Of a stretch of 64,000 bases of DNA, positions 31,873-44,597 are shown piece by piece. Positions within the stretch are counted from its first letter, which is position 1. Every line of letters starts with the position of its first letter. The translations under genes and the position numbers were made by a program. This DNA comes from Aspergillus flavus (Eukaryota; Ascomycota; Eurotiomycetes; Eurotiales; Aspergillaceae), in contig NC_092406.1 in NCBI RefSeq assembly GCF_009017415.1, positions 5,828,001 to 5,892,000 on the forward strand, in the 5' to 3' direction. Under the pieces are notes generated by a model. The model searched no databases. It was not told the origin of the DNA and was given only the letters and a program-made list of their open reading frames with translations.

Positions 31873-32732
31873 AGGAATACAATGAATGTTTTATCGCTTT
31901 GCTTGAGATGAATTACGGCTTAGCGCGTAAATGGAGTGGGTCTTCTGCCATCCTGATTCCACTTTGCCTTGCACCAGGTGCATTTTGTTTTCTTCTCCTT
32001 TACCCGTTCATGTTTGCTCTTCTTCCAACCACTGTTCCTTTTCCGTATACTGTGATATACTGAAAAGTCCGCTTCTTTTCTTTTTATTCTACTTCTATAT
32101 AACCCCTTGCCCTCTTTTGCACCTTACCAGGATTTTCTTTCTTGTTATTACACGGCGTTCTAAAGCATTGGATTTGGATATTTGGGACTTGGGTTTGCGG
32201 TCGATGTGATCTATATATCTTAAGACAGGGGACTACCTTCGGCCTGAGCCGATGTCCCTGTGTATTATTTGTGATTTCATGTATGAGAGGAAATCATAAT
32301 GCTAGTGCCCACGTCAGTAGACGTATGGTATTTGAATTGCGAGTTATTTGAAGATACCGAATCCGTGGTCATGCCTGTACACTGCGTATAGAAAGGCTAG
32401 ACTTAACTACCTGACATTGGACGCTACATATAACTTATGAAGCCGGACGTTGTCCATCCCAGAACTCAACAGCCTGATAATAAACATAACCATAATATTG
32501 TTTCTGATTTCTCTCTCCCATCTATTCAGTTCTCAGTAGACAAAAGTTTTTTTCAAAGAAAAACACCATATACCGAAGGTCCGCACGCCGGAAACAGAAC
32601 TCTAGTAGAAACACACCTTTAACAAAAGAAAAATATAAAAAGCAGCAAGGCAAGGTATAGTTTAAATTTGCAGCATAAACCCCAAGCATAAAACCCCAAT
32701 AGTTAGACATTCCCATCCATCCACGAAACAAA
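31873..32732. other. Intergenic between convergent genes
   Basis: The 3' regions of the FLC-like and U1-C genes meet here. No coding signal is seen. Confidence 0.5.
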
Positions 32733-33760
32733 TCAACGAGGCTCGCCCAATCCCGGTGGCGGTCCGGGGAGACCCGCTGAGCCTGCACCAGGCGGGGGCG
32801 CATATCCGCCCTCTTGGCCCGGGGGACCGGAAATACCGGGGGTAGAACTGGGGCTGAAACCAGGTTGGCCAGGGATGGCACCGGGCATTGGCGGGAAGCC
32901 GGGAGCACCGGGAGCTGGGATTTGGAAGTTCGGGGGGAAGCCGCCTGGTGGTGGGGGGAAGGGGACGTTTCCTGCGGGCATGTTGGGGAGAGGTGGGAGA
33001 CTGCCTGGGGCGCCTGAGGCTTGGGGGAAGGGGGGTGGGAAGGGGAGACCCTTTGCTCCTGGAGCTGTTTTTTACCATGTGTTAGTGGATTGGGGTGTTG
33101 AGTGGTTGGAGGGGGTTTGAGTCACGTACGAGGGGGCATGCCCGGGGCACCGTTTGGTCCTCCTGGTGGGGGGAAGCCGAATGGAGGGGGTGGCAGTTGG
33201 CCTGGACGTCCTGGAGTCCCATTGTTAGCTTTTTGGTTTCTTGGGATAGGTAGGCTGTGGAAGCGTACCTGGGAATGGGAAAGGAGGGGGGAAGGCGCCT
33301 GGAGGAGCCATCGCGGGGTTCGGTACGGCCTGGCCTTCGGCGGCATACGACGAGGTGATGGAGTCGATGACGGATTGGGCCTTCTCTTGTCCGATTTCTG
33401 TATGAGGTTGGTGAGCATTTGATTGAGTTAACCTTGGTAGACGACGGAGTTGAAACGTACGTTGGTAGTATTCCAACACGTTCCTTAGATGGTTCCTTCC
33501 TGCATTGTGCGCCTTGCGCACGCTCATCGAGTCGTGCGTGAGGTACACATCACAATAATCACCTGTGGAAGTAGATCGCAGAGTCAGCGAAAGATGTGGC
33601 TGGGAATGATATCGATATATCGCTGCATCTGCTCGATGGCGAGCTTGATGAACGTCACATATATTGTGGCTCGGAGAAGCAAGAACCTACAGAAGAGTGC
33701 ACAGATAGTTAGTTGTGAGGTCCGTTAAGCTTGGGGAGGGAGTTACATATATTTTGGCAT
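32733..33760 (-). CDS. yhc1: U1 small nuclear ribonucleoprotein C
   Basis: The exon at 33562-33461 encodes [21 protein letters not shown], the U1-C zinc finger, and continues HLRNVLEYY. Further exons are 33397-33269 ([18 protein letters not shown], then a Pro-rich run), 33210-33130 and 33064-32733, with 53-79 nt introns. The C-terminal half is Pro/Gly-rich low complexity, as usual. U1-C stabilises U1 snRNP pairing with the 5' splice site. The first exon is probably MPKY at 33760, just before a GTAACT donor, but joining that donor directly to the acceptor at 33563 breaks the frame at the first zinc-finger cysteine. An unseen micro-exon or a different start is needed. The family call is secure; the first few residues are not. 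Confidence 0.88.
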
Positions 33761-34398
33761 CTTGAGAATCTGAACGAGCACTGCTTTCTGAACGTTGCAG
33801 GCGAAACTTAAACTCGGCGGCGCTCAAGTGGCGCGTTGCGCGTGATTTTGGTTTGGTCACGGATGAGATTAACTCGGTTGGTAGATGCAGCGTAGTATAT
33901 CGGATTATATGAGCCCTTCGGGAGGTCAATACGGCTTGACAGTCGCTCAGAAGGTCGTAGACAAGAATTGTATCGAAATTGGATGTTGAAGCGGAGTTCC
34001 AATGCGCCGGAGATACAATGGCGGTAGCATATGGCAGAATATGTAGGGCCTTCTTGATGCCTGAGGCATAAAACGCCATCCATACTATTTAGGATCTCAG
34101 ATGGCTCTTTTCATTACAACATAAAGAGGAGGGTGAACATAGGGAACGCTGAAGCTAGGATGAATTAAACATGGAATATACTAAGCAGACAGAGACTTTC
34201 ATTAGCTAACACTCTTTATCGCCTTCATTGACAGCTATTTTCACAGTTGGTGAATTGTTTCCAATACAACTTTGGCAATTAGTTTTTTGCTATTAATTGT
34301 TTATTATATTATACGTAACAGCTAGGAAGTTGCTGTTCCTCATCATCAAATAGGGCTATGTACATCATTCCGAATCAATGTCAAGAAGTAGAGCGTAT
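33761..34398. other. Intergenic
   Basis: Promoter side of the U1-C gene and 3' region of the transcription factor gene. The ORFs on the minus strand here do not look coding. Confidence 0.4.
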
Positions 34399-36757
34399 CT
34401 ACAAGGTCATCTCATACATTCCATCACCGCCGCCACCACTAAAGTGAGCAAAGAATGCCGAGAAGTCAAGATTAGGATCCTAGTAGAGTTAGAAAGCGTT
34501 CTGTTAGAAGATGAAGCTTCCGACTTACCATAAGGTTAAAATCTAGCCCAGGTGGCGACTCGGTACAGATCAACGTCTCAATTGGGCCCTGCGGGGTACT
34601 GACAGACTGAGACGACTGGACCGCCATATAGCAGTTCTTCACACTCTCCTGGACTGCTTTGATCATCAATGGCCGGATGTCTCTTGTGCCAGACTCCAAT
34701 GCTCTTATTTGGCAAAGTACGACTGAGAGAAAGATGTATCGCTTGAACCTCGCAATGCCTAGGGCAACAACCTGAAGCATCTGATCGTTGATATGCTCCA
34801 GGATGCGGATCATGGGCTCTCGTTGTGCTTTGGACATCTCGGCTAGAGGGTCCATAGTGAGCTGACCAGGTTCTGATGATCCTGTAGCTGTTTCTTTGAG
34901 CTGACTCGTTACCTCCAGCCCTAGAACAGTAATAATGTCGAGGTGGAGAGCACCACAAAATGGCCCAGTGCTCATTACCATGAGACGTGACAGGTCATCA
35001 AGGTTCTGGGAAGGGAGCTGAAGACTTTCAGCATATGATGCGATGATCATAGCCGACTCCCAACAGATCTTCCGAGAGAGGTAGAACCGTGGATTATGCT
35101 GAGCCTGTAACATGTAAGGCCGGTGGAGCAGTAGGATATAGCGGCGAATTTGCATATCGAGGAACTTCCTATGTAGATCAGTCTCGCCTGAGTACTGCGG
35201 CCAGTGCAGTTGGAAGTAGGTTGCGAGATCACGGCAGGCTTTTTGTAGGTCTGTTGCAATCTGAAGCACGGCATTATATGACTGCTCCAAGTTAGAACTG
35301 TTGATCAGTTTGGCTGCCTCCATACGGATTGGCAGAGATTGTCGCATCAATAATTGAATAGAGGACTCGGTAAACTGTTTCAGTGGTTTTGGGGTAGAGA
35401 ATTCCTGGGTAGCTGGCCATAGGTCTGCATCATTGATGTTATGAGGCACATGGTTATCGAAGTCCTGAGGCGAAATCATTAGTGGCATTGAAGATGAGTC
35501 GATAGATCCATGAACCACCAGTTCCAGGATAGTCGTCCAAAGCCTACTCCGCATCTCTGCTTGAAATGGTGCTAAGCCTGGAAAGACTCGAGGGTCTCTA
35601 TGTAATCCCATAGTCATAGCCATTCTTAATAGAGAACCAGTAGATAGCCATGGCGATGATCCGATAGTGTTTGTTTTTCGTGACACCAGAAGAAGGCAGA
35701 AAACTTGAATACCGTCCAGGTTTCTTGTTGATTTCTCAGAAGGCCCTACCAGCCACCACTGAGCGGCATATATCCACGTTTGCGCCAAGTGACGCAGACG
35801 TTCCGACTCTCCCAGGATAGGGTAGAAAGTCGTGCCAATAGAGAAGATAAGGCCTAGTTTGATCAAGAATGACGTTGAAGAGGCATGTGGTGCTTCCCAG
35901 AATTGATAATACTCTTTCCAGAAAGAAGGGATATGAACAACGCGATATATTTTTTCGAAAGTCCGTATGTAAGCACTTGCCAACTCATCACAAACATGCC
36001 TTTCAGGAAAGGTACTTAAGAGGTCAGGAACAGGGTCGTTTAGTTGCAGCTTTCGCTGGCTTTTTGCCGCCTTCCGTAGGTTTCGACATTCCTTAACCAT
36101 ATCTGCTAAATCTGCTTTCATGTCCACAATGCTGATATCCATATTTTGAGAGTCGATTTGGTCGCTGGCGATCTACAACAGATCAGCTAACAGAATTTTC
36201 TTGAGAGCTTCCTAGATACCAACCTTCTCGGCAGTGTACATCCAGTGGCTTGGTCCGAACAGCTTCGTCTTTTCTGCCGTATTTCGCAGGCGAGGCATGA
36301 TACCAGGAATAGTCAAGTCCCCACTCACAGCACAAAATTGTCGAGTCCGAGAGAGTTCGGACAATTGCTGTTCGGCTTTACACAGGCGGTCCTCTAAATG
36401 CTGTAGAGAGCTACCACTCGCTCCTGTCCTTGTATTGACTACATCGTCTTGCTCTAGTTGAGTGAAAGATATACTCCCCAAGCCGCGAGACTGTTGTTGA
36501 GATTGATCCCCTTCAGCGAAAGTTGACGCAGGTATGTCCGGACTTCTTGAGACTGCCCGAGCATCGGTCTGAGAAGGTCTCGGCCGCGGCGATTCTCTAT
36601 ACGTGCAAGTCAAGTTTCCCCGAGCATGTCGGCAAGCCCTACAAGGCAGTTGGAGATCGCAGCGGACCTTACGCTCTCGGCATTGCTCGCATGATTTGGC
36701 GGGACGACGGCGTTTACGTGGCAGTGACGATGAGGTTGTCCTGTTACGAGCCGTCAT
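34399..36757 (-). CDS. Zn2Cys6 fungal transcription factor
   Basis: Three exons join in phase 0: 36757-36224, 36172-34529 and 34479-34399 (introns 51 and 49 nt), giving 752 residues. Near residue 23 the Zn2Cys6 cluster reads CEQCRERKVRC followed by DLQLPCRACRHARGNLTC, the spacing CX2CX6CX5CX2CX8C. It sits behind a basic RKRRRPAKS run. A likely dimerisation helix follows (LEDRLCKAEQQLSEL). The large second exon holds the fungal transcription factor regulatory (MHR) domain, with HVCDELASAYIRTFEKIYRVVH, FWKEYYQFW and LLRMAMTMGLHRDPR. The last exon ends with an acidic/aromatic DFSAFFAHFSGGGGDGMYEM, perhaps an activation segment. The target pathway is unknown: no enzyme genes cluster with it. Confidence 0.9.
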
Positions 36758-37568
36758 TTCAAGCCAGATATATAGGAGGGTAACACAAGGATGAAAACAG
36801 GAGTGTAGTTGTGGAGAAATGGCCGTGAATGTCTAGAATGTTTATTGTCCGGAGTCCGGGGATTTGCTGGAATACCCCGAAGTTCGGGCTGATATTCGCT
36901 TATCTCCGTGGTTGTATAACGTTGGGGGCTGGATTTGCACTGCCAGCTCCTGTCTCATTCCAGTCCAGTCTAGTTCAATTTTATATACTGACATTGATTA
37001 ATCCAGGCAATTGTGTTGTTCAAAATTAATACCGTTGCTCCGATGAGTAGCTCTACATGTTTTTGTATACAAGCCTTTTACCCGCATAAGAACGGCTTAA
37101 ATGAAAAAGGAAACCAAAGCTTATTCCAGTCAACAGTCACACTGCTAACATCCACGAAAAATGGCTATCATAGAAGCACGATAGGGGGAGCCGTTTTGGC
37201 TCAATCTGTGGAGATAAATATGCCGAAGTTTTTATACTAATCATTGTCAATTATAGCAGATCAAAACCCTAACTTATCTACAAGTTCGGGTAGACACTGG
37301 CATTCTACAATTTCGCTTGAAGCTACAGGACGAGATTCCTTAGCTGACTGCATAGCTCTGGCCTATGCATCATATCAAGAATGAGCAATGGTATTAGCAT
37401 AGACTGCAATGATGATGGCACTCTGCAGGAAGCTCGACTCAAAACTCAAACCCTCAATTCACCCGAAGAAAATAGCTTATATCCTCGAAAAATAATTTTT
37501 ATGGGCACTTTCTTCGCCCGAGTCAACAGCATCACCAATGTCACGGACGATCCAAAAGGCTGATTATC

Positions 37569-37826
37569 ATGATGATATGCATAAGCATCACCATTATTGC
37601 GCTATGGCTCGCAGGCTGGTACGACACAGCTATCATGATCTACGCTGTCATTTTGATAGCAGCTCTGGAGCTCGTCAATTTTACTTTGGATTGTCTTTAT
37701 GACAGGGGCTACACACCCGCCTCATTGCGACGACAAGTAGATGTCCACCAGCTTAGGTACTTCTGCGATGTCAGTTTTGCTATGCGTGATTTTCCATGTC
37801 CTTCCGCAGCTTGGGCGGCCGGGTAG
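37569..37826 (+). CDS. Doubtful small ORF with two hydrophobic segments
   Basis: The 85-codon frame starts with tandem ATGs and has two hydrophobic stretches in the first half, then a polar tail with LRRQVDVHQLRYFCDVS. It has no recognised family and no clear splice partners. A chance ORF or gene relic is as likely as a real gene. Confidence 0.15.
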   Translation: MMICISITIIALWLAGWYDTAIMIYAVILIAALELVNFTLDCLYDRGYTPASLRRQVDVHQLRYFCDVSFAMRDFPCPSAAWAAG

Positions 37827-40800
37827 AAATTTGCAATGTAGGGTACGGGGATAACGGCCGGTTAGGGCTGTGCAGATCATGGTCTTTGCTTTCTTACATC
37901 TTTAACGACCCGCTTCTTATGTTCCATTGAATGGGTCATTCTTCTGCTCTGTCGTCTTCTCTTCAATGTTACCCTCCGCTCAGGTCATTATAGATATGAT
38001 ATTGCGTTTTTTAAACGACATGGGTACATAGACAAGCCATTTCACCCCTGTCCAAGCAGGAAACCCCTGCTCCTACATTGCATATGCACTAGATTCAGAT
38101 CGGGCGCCGACGGAGTCGGTAATCGAACGAGCACCACATTGCTCATAACCGAAAAGGCGACGAGAATGAGGGGATACCCCTCGTTTCTATGATCAAAGCA
38201 CTACATTGATCACGTCAACGAAAGCGATTGCCAACACATGCTTGTCTCTGACGTGATTGGCATGGTGCAGTTGGCATTTGTCAACGAGATTAAATTGAGA
38301 TTCTCAGCCTGGGGAGAGAATCTTATTCGCGCATTCCGATACTACCGAGCCTGTCTATGACTATCCATCTCACACTCGCTGCTGTTGTCATATCTCGGGA
38401 GGTTAACTTCATTAGCAAGGTTCTTCCAAATGAAAGCACTCTGGTATCGATTCAACGGTATAGATTGGATGAATGTTCGATAAACGTAGCACCTGGTTGG
38501 AATACAGACGACAACTATGGATGATATGTCACGGATTAGAGTTTTCCCTACAGTATGACCTGCATATTCAGTGTTATGTGTGCTTGCTATATTCACCAGT
38601 AGAAAAGATAAAGAAAACATGTTGATGACGTATCCGTGAAAGGTCCTAGATGAAGTAACGGTATCCTTCCAGAGGCGATCCTGTAGGCATCAGAATTCTC
38701 CAGAATAGCGAAGAATCCTACTCGGCGTGTCGTGTAGTATCAGCGAGCTGGGAAGTACCCGGGGCGTGACGATCTAGGGTTTCACGGCCATTCGGTGCAA
38801 AACATCCGAGGCAAACCGAGGGGCGAGGTAAGTGACTCCGGGGCGCCATGTCAGGCGGCGATGAGCGAGACAAATTCCTTGGTCAAGGGCACCTGAATTA
38901 GGGAATTGGGCATCTGGTACTCTCACTTACCTGAAAGATGTACGTGACGGAGACCGAGAGTCAGGACCCGTGGTTGATGCGATCGAAGATGCAAGAGTGA
39001 TGCGTGACAGTGTGACCTGCAAGCGTGGCTGCCTGGGCCCAAAATCCGGGGAAGGATCGTAGATTTCTTTTTTTCCGGCAGTTCAAATTTTTTTCCTGAT
39101 CAGTTTTTTTCCCCTCCAGTGGATCAGCTTCCAAAAAGAGGCCGGTATTCTCACCGGTTCGACCGGGTCGGTGGATTAGACCAGTCAGCGTTTTATGACA
39201 GTGGGGCTGAGATGGAGAATGGAAAAAATTTTCAAGGACGTGTCAGTGGATGAGGCATTTCTGGGTCAGCGTCATTTTTCTCTGACAAAGGTCGCTAAGT
39301 CCAGCCCTCAATAGTCTGGGGAAGCTGCCTGTTTTCGGTTTAGCCTGGCATATCCGTGGATCCTCTCAATTCCAGTCGCATCTCGTTACATGATGATATT
39401 CATGCTCACGGCAGACGCTGGTGCGGGGGTTGGTTTCATGCCACGATGTCCGGTCTGGAGCCTGGACTGGGACTTGATGACCGATGATAATATAATGTAG
39501 AAACCTATACATGTGCTGAGGATTTACAGTGAGTGATTTATTGAAGCAGATCGGTGTTTCTTGAGATCAGCCCCATGCCAAGAAGGACAGCCAGCATGGC
39601 CGCCATGCCATCCGTAACAATAGTAACATTAGTAGTCCGTTAGCCCTAATTGGAGATCACAGACCGTTCGTCCCCCTGAGCATCACTTTGAATTTTGAGT
39701 CATTTCTCTTCGGATATTGCCGCTCTTCCGGAGACAGGAACTGACGAGAGAATGACAGGGATAGTTCCATTCTTTCCGTGCAATCTAGAAGCATCTGTTT
39801 TACCCGGAATGTAGTATTAGGAAGCTGGAGAGTTTGGTCTGGCAAGGCAGTACAGAATCATAATGGGAATCATATTAAAATTTTGCTATGATGCAATCAT
39901 GCCGCCGGTTCCCTTTTGCGGGGAAATTCTTTCCTTGTCTAGAAGGAGGCATGAGAGTCCCAGAAAAACAACTAATTATCAAATTATAATAATTAGGATT
40001 TGTATAGTTTCCTCCCCTGCCTCATTTGGAGCTAAGATGTACAGAGTCTGACTATGACCTGTAGTTTCCTATAGCATAGAACTCATCTAGAATCCCCCAG
40101 TGATGCAAAATCGCGTCCTGACCGCAAAATTCAGGGCTGAACCAAGAGGACAGAGAGTCTCACATACTGTAAGGATCAACTTTCGCAATTGAAGCCAACA
40201 AAAGGTGACGACTCGTGACCGTCGAGTCAGCAATTTTCATTACCCCCAGAAAACTCCCATGTGAGCCGCCACCGCCCCTTATTGGCTGCCAAGCCAGTTT
40301 CTATTACGTTTCGCCACGGCTTGGGACCCATATCAGATGATCTGAAAAAGCCATAAAGCGGCAACGTGGATCAAGCGACAGTGGAACTCTTTCCCTCCAA
40401 TAGACCGCTCGGAATGCCCCCCAATGCACAACGTGACTGGATCAGACAGCCGCCTGATTCTGCCGCTGCTTTAACCCAACTGTCAAAATCATGGCGCTGT
40501 ACCGCGCGCATAACTCGTGCCGGATGCTGGTTGGTCGGGGGTTCGCTTACCTAACATGGGACAAGGAAAGAATTTTCCTATTTTTTATTTTTAATTGCGC
40601 ATCCCATGATTCCCAAAATCATAACTTCGGTCAATATGGAGTACAACAAATGGGCTCCACAATTCCAACCCACCGCGCAGCGACTGCGTGTGACCCTTGG
40701 ATCCAGAGTGCCTGTGCCTGGAAAGGAGTCAGAGCAACCAATGGTGCAATCATAGGCGTTCGTCACGGCACAACAGGGGAATTGCGAGCTTTTCTTGGCC

Positions 40801-40837
40801 TCTTTCCCTGGTAACACTGGGGGTCATACTTCCTGAC

Positions 40838-40847
40838 TATATAAAAA
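40838..40847 (+). promoter_or_regulatory. TATA-like element
   Basis: TATATAAAAA lies 300 bp before the ATG of the GRGGAGN-repeat gene. It is followed by an AG-rich then CT-rich leader, typical for a strongly expressed or stress-responsive fungal gene. Confidence 0.45.
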
Positions 40848-41137
40848 CCTTCCCCGCCGCAATGTCCGGTACCAGTCTATAGTAGTCCCATCAGCTAAAC
40901 AGAAGAGAAAAAAAGGAAAAAGGAAAAAGAAAACATTTTTTCTTAGTTCACTTCCCACTTCTGTCTTTTCTTCTCGTGAACTCATCTCGACTTCTTAATT
41001 GCACTTTGTACCGTTGCATTCCGGTCCATCGTTTACGATACTGCTATATATCCAGCGACCCGCTTGATATCTGCTATCATTGAGTCATCGAGCCTAGATC
41101 GTTGTTCAGATACACCGCCCACAGTCATACAGCAATT

Positions 41138-41611
41138 ATGCCAGCAACCGTGAATTACCGGGTCGTTGAGCCCCATCCTTCCGTTTCGCGCCCAGCTCTT
41201 CATACAGCTCGCGGCGGCGCAGGCAACATCATCAGCCTGAAGAACACCAAGACCACCCCTTCACAGACGGCCACCGGTCCCCCATCCTTGACACGTCTGG
41301 ACTCTCACGTCCCTCCCGTCTACAAGTCCGGCCGTGGCGGTGCTGGAAACGTCCACAGCAGCAGTGAGCGCGCCATCTTCAGCTTCGACGAGGAACTCGA
41401 ACGGGACCTTCGTCGCGCCGCTCCAGTCTACCACGTCGGCCGCGGTGGTGCCGGAAATATGGTCTACAGCGACAATGGAAGCACCCTGAGCCGCAAGTTC
41501 TCCGCCAGTAGCAATGCCACGTCGAGTAGCACGGGGTCGACCAGCTCTACTCGGGAGAAGGCCCTGCGCGGCTTAGAGAAGGGCTGGGGCAAGTTGAGAG
41601 GAATGGCATAG
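41138..41611 (+). CDS. GRGGAGN-repeat protein (DUF3602 type)
   Basis: The start is the ATG at 41138, giving 157 residues; the frame runs 36 nt upstream without an ATG. Three spaced copies of a glycine motif are seen: ARGGAGNI, GRGGAGNV and GRGGAGNM, each preceded by a short polar/aromatic stretch (VYKS, VYHV). This is the signature of the fungal DUF3602 family, small, disordered, cytosolic proteins of unknown biochemical role and often abundant transcripts. The C-terminus (REKALRGLEKGWGKLRG) is a short amphipathic basic helix. The GC-rich, biased codon use differs from the flanking DNA and fits high expression. The long CT-rich 5' leader points the same way. Confidence 0.8.
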   Translation: MPATVNYRVVEPHPSVSRPALHTARGGAGNIISLKNTKTTPSQTATGPPSLTRLDSHVPPVYKSGRGGAGNVHSSSERAIFSFDEELERDLRRAAPVYHVGRGGAGNMVYSDNGSTLSRKFSASSNATSSSTGSTSSTREKALRGLEKGWGKLRGMA

Positions 41612-43325
41612 AGACGCTTTGCAAGACACATTCGCATACGGCCTGCCGTCCTTTGGTTCGAGCGTTCTCGCATTCGCATTTCGAACATGAAACATCACGA
41701 CTTACGACCACGCCAAAAAAAAGTTTTTGTTTTCCACATCTCTTCAATCTCCTTTTCCACTTCAACTTCATTTGCGATTCTCGAAACCCCCTAATTCAAC
41801 ATCCCTTTTTAATCTCGCCACTTCGCTTTCTCCAACGAGAGAAGCATATCTGTTTAACTTGCTGTTCTCTTGCGCCATTTCTCGACTCCCATGTCGATAT
41901 TGATACCCCCCAATCGCCAACCGGCACTTTACTTTCTTGACTGCCTGTTCAGGGTCAATTAAACCTTGTTTCAACACATCTTCACTCTCCATGTCTTCAT
42001 TATCTACATGTACGCCCGGTTCTGGAACCGGCAATAGGGCTTTTCACGTCCTTTACCTTTTATATACTATATCTCCGAACTGGAAACCGTTGCTTTAGTC
42101 CCTGAATAAATGAACCGGAACAAGAAAGTTCGAACACACATTGTTATCTCCTTACTTTCTCTTTCCCGGATGTAGAGGTATATCTTGTAGACTGTATGTT
42201 TCAGACTGTACGGAGTATACATCCCTGGTATGTGTACCCCTGAACAATCAATGTGGTATGACGATATACGATCCACCCCCTTACTGCGGGGTTAGAGCTG
42301 GGTATAATTCCTATACTATGTATGCACTATGCACTCTCGTGTCTTGGTATATTTTTTGGATGTTTGACCACCTCATCCAAGGACACTTACATCGTATGCA
42401 GTATTGAATAATTGTATATAGCTGGTGCCTTTTGTAACAGTTCCTATTTTGAAGGTTTTATACTCTGTATTTGGGTAGTATTACTAGCACGTCATTTCTG
42501 ATATGATGAGCATGGTCCGTTGTAGAATGTAGAAGCCGCCAATTGGAACTATAGAGTGGGTATAGTGTCTGTATGAGCTGTGTTCAGGGGTAGGGAGGTT
42601 GTTCTGTTAGATTGGTGGGGGTTTTCATTTGCTGTGGTGCTTTGTTTATGTTTTGGTGGTTATAGGCTATGGTTCATGGCCTGTTCTTGTGTGGGTGGAT
42701 CTGGTGTAGTGTTTTGAGTTGTGTGGACTATACTCTTCGGAGGAAGGTGTTAGTATTTCTGGACTACTCATGAATCAAATAGGTACTAATGCCGTTTTGC
42801 AACCTTACACTTGGTCCAAATACTATGTACTAATGTGATCGAGACTGCAATTCATAAAGATTCATTTATCTATCCCAATATTTACACAGCTTAATTCAAT
42901 TCAAACCACCCACTTGACAGGGGGTCAGACATAACAATTAGACAAGGCGCAGAGAAGAGAAACACATGAGTCGATTCATCCGTGGTCGTGATAGCCGGTG
43001 AGAAACGTGATGGATGATCGAGCATGTCCGCTAGGACATGGGGTGTGTGAGTTGGTGGGTGAAGAAATAGAGATGATACGAGGGTATGGCAGATGCTGCC
43101 ATGAGTATATCATAGGGGGTGCTAAGGTGAGAAAAAAGAGGGGTATCAAAAGCTGCTGCTCATCTGCGGACAACAGCAGCTGACGGTTCTATCGAGGGTT
43201 CGTGACTTCCCAATAACATCACTTAATGTATGTTTAGCTTGGGTCTGTCGCTGTGTCGCTGCTTGCGAGCAGTGGATGACTAACGTCACTTATGCTGTCT
43301 TGCGTTCAAGGTGTTGAATGCAGAA
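41612..43325. other. Intergenic between convergent genes
   Basis: It holds the 3' UTR of the GRGGAGN-repeat gene, GT-rich sequence around 42550-42730, and the 3' end of arp1. No coding signal is seen. Confidence 0.5.
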
Positions 43326-44597
43326 TTAGGCGAATTTCCGATGGATGATCTCCGGATCTTCGTGCCATTCGTCTGCGCTAACCCACATCTAAAGGTTGTT
43401 GGTGTTAGTATTGAAGAAAGGTGATGGAACTTTGTGTCACTGGTAGTGACAGCGGACTTACCTTGCGGAACGTGCTCAAACCAGCCAAGATTCCTCCTCC
43501 GATCCAGGTCGTGTATTTCCGCTCGGCCGGTGCAGAGATACGGATCTTCATGTCTTCAACAGCCAATCGCTTGATCTCGCGCATCAGTCGGTCTGGGAAG
43601 TTCTTGCATAGCGTCGAGCCTCCCGACAGGACAATGTTGAGATATAGATCTTTGCGCAGGTCCAGGTCTGTGCGGGTAATTGCATCCTGAACGATCTGAT
43701 GAACACCAGGATACTCCAGGCCGATCAGCTCGGGGTCGAAAAGGATCTCGGGAGCACGGTAGCGTTCTTGACCAATCTAACCGGACGTTAAAACTACCCA
43801 AGCAATCGTAGATGCACGTAGGGTCAAACCTTGATCTTATGGCCATCAGGCAACCTGTAGTCCACGGCCTTAGTCTCCGATTTATGATAACTGTTCATCC
43901 ACTCCTTCTCTTCACGCTTCGGATCCAACGAAACATAGCACACCTCCTCCTTGATCTTCCGGACAACCTCCTTCTCAGCACTTGTATACAGTACATGTCC
44001 ATTCTTGCGGAGCAACAACTGCAACTGTTCCGTAACATCTCGCCCCGCGACATCAATCCGCCGTATACTGTTCGGGATCGCAAAACCTTCATACACCGGC
44101 ACCGCATGGGAGACACCATCCCCTGAATCCAAGACCACACCGGTCGTCCGGCCGGACGCGTACAGCGACAGCACGGCCTGAATCGACGTATAGAGAGCCG
44201 GCACATTGAACGTCTCGAACATAATTTGGGCCGCTGTATCGCGGTTCTTGCGGGGATTGAGCGGCGGCTCAGTCAGGAGGACGGGGTGCTCTTCGGGCAG
44301 CGTTTTCAACTCGTTCTCGTAGACGTAGTGCCAGATTTTCTCCATGTCGTCCCAGTCCGTTACGATGCCGTGTTCCAGCGGGTACCGGATCTTCAACAGG
44401 CCGCGCAGCTCCTGTGCTCGCGATCCGATGAAGACATCTCCTTCTAGACCGCCGGCCATCACCCGCGGGTGTTTTGGCCGACCGACGAACGACGGGAAGA
44501 AACATGAGGGGACTTCCTCTCCTGCGAAACCGGCGCGGATTGTCCCGCTGCCATTGTCGATGACAATGGGGGCGTTATGAAGGGTGGCCTCGGCCAT
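43326..44597 (-). CDS. arp1: Actin-related protein 1 (centractin), dynactin filament subunit
   Basis: Three exons join in phase 0: 44597-43830, 43776-43462 and 43388-43326, encoding 381 residues, the family's normal size. Introns are 53 and 73 nt. The actin fold shows [17 protein letters not shown] near residue 10 (phosphate loop 1), [50 protein letters not shown] (phosphate loop 2) and, near the end, [13 protein letters not shown] and [18 protein letters not shown]. The sequence is closer to Arp1 than to conventional actin, as judged by [17 protein letters not shown] and the [19 protein letters not shown] stretch. Arp1 forms the short filament of dynactin and is needed for dynein-driven nuclear migration and organelle transport in hyphae. 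Confidence 0.93.

Larger units (their letters stand above)
36758..41137. other. Gene-poor region of 4.4 kb
   Basis: I find no convincing gene. Two adjacent short plus-strand ORFs (37381-37563 and 37569-37826) include one with two hydrophobic stretches (ICISITIIALWLAGWY and IYAVILIAALELVNF), but they lack recognisable homology and could be a relic. An 8-bp inverted repeat lies at 38298-38323. From about 40200 onward the sequence is promoter-like (ATTGG boxes, TATA, CT-rich leader) for the GRGGAGN-repeat gene. Confidence 0.4.

Noticed and set aside
32814..33422. Plus-strand Gly-rich ORFs opposite the U1-C gene
   Set aside because: They are antisense shadows of the Pro/Gly-rich U1-C tail.
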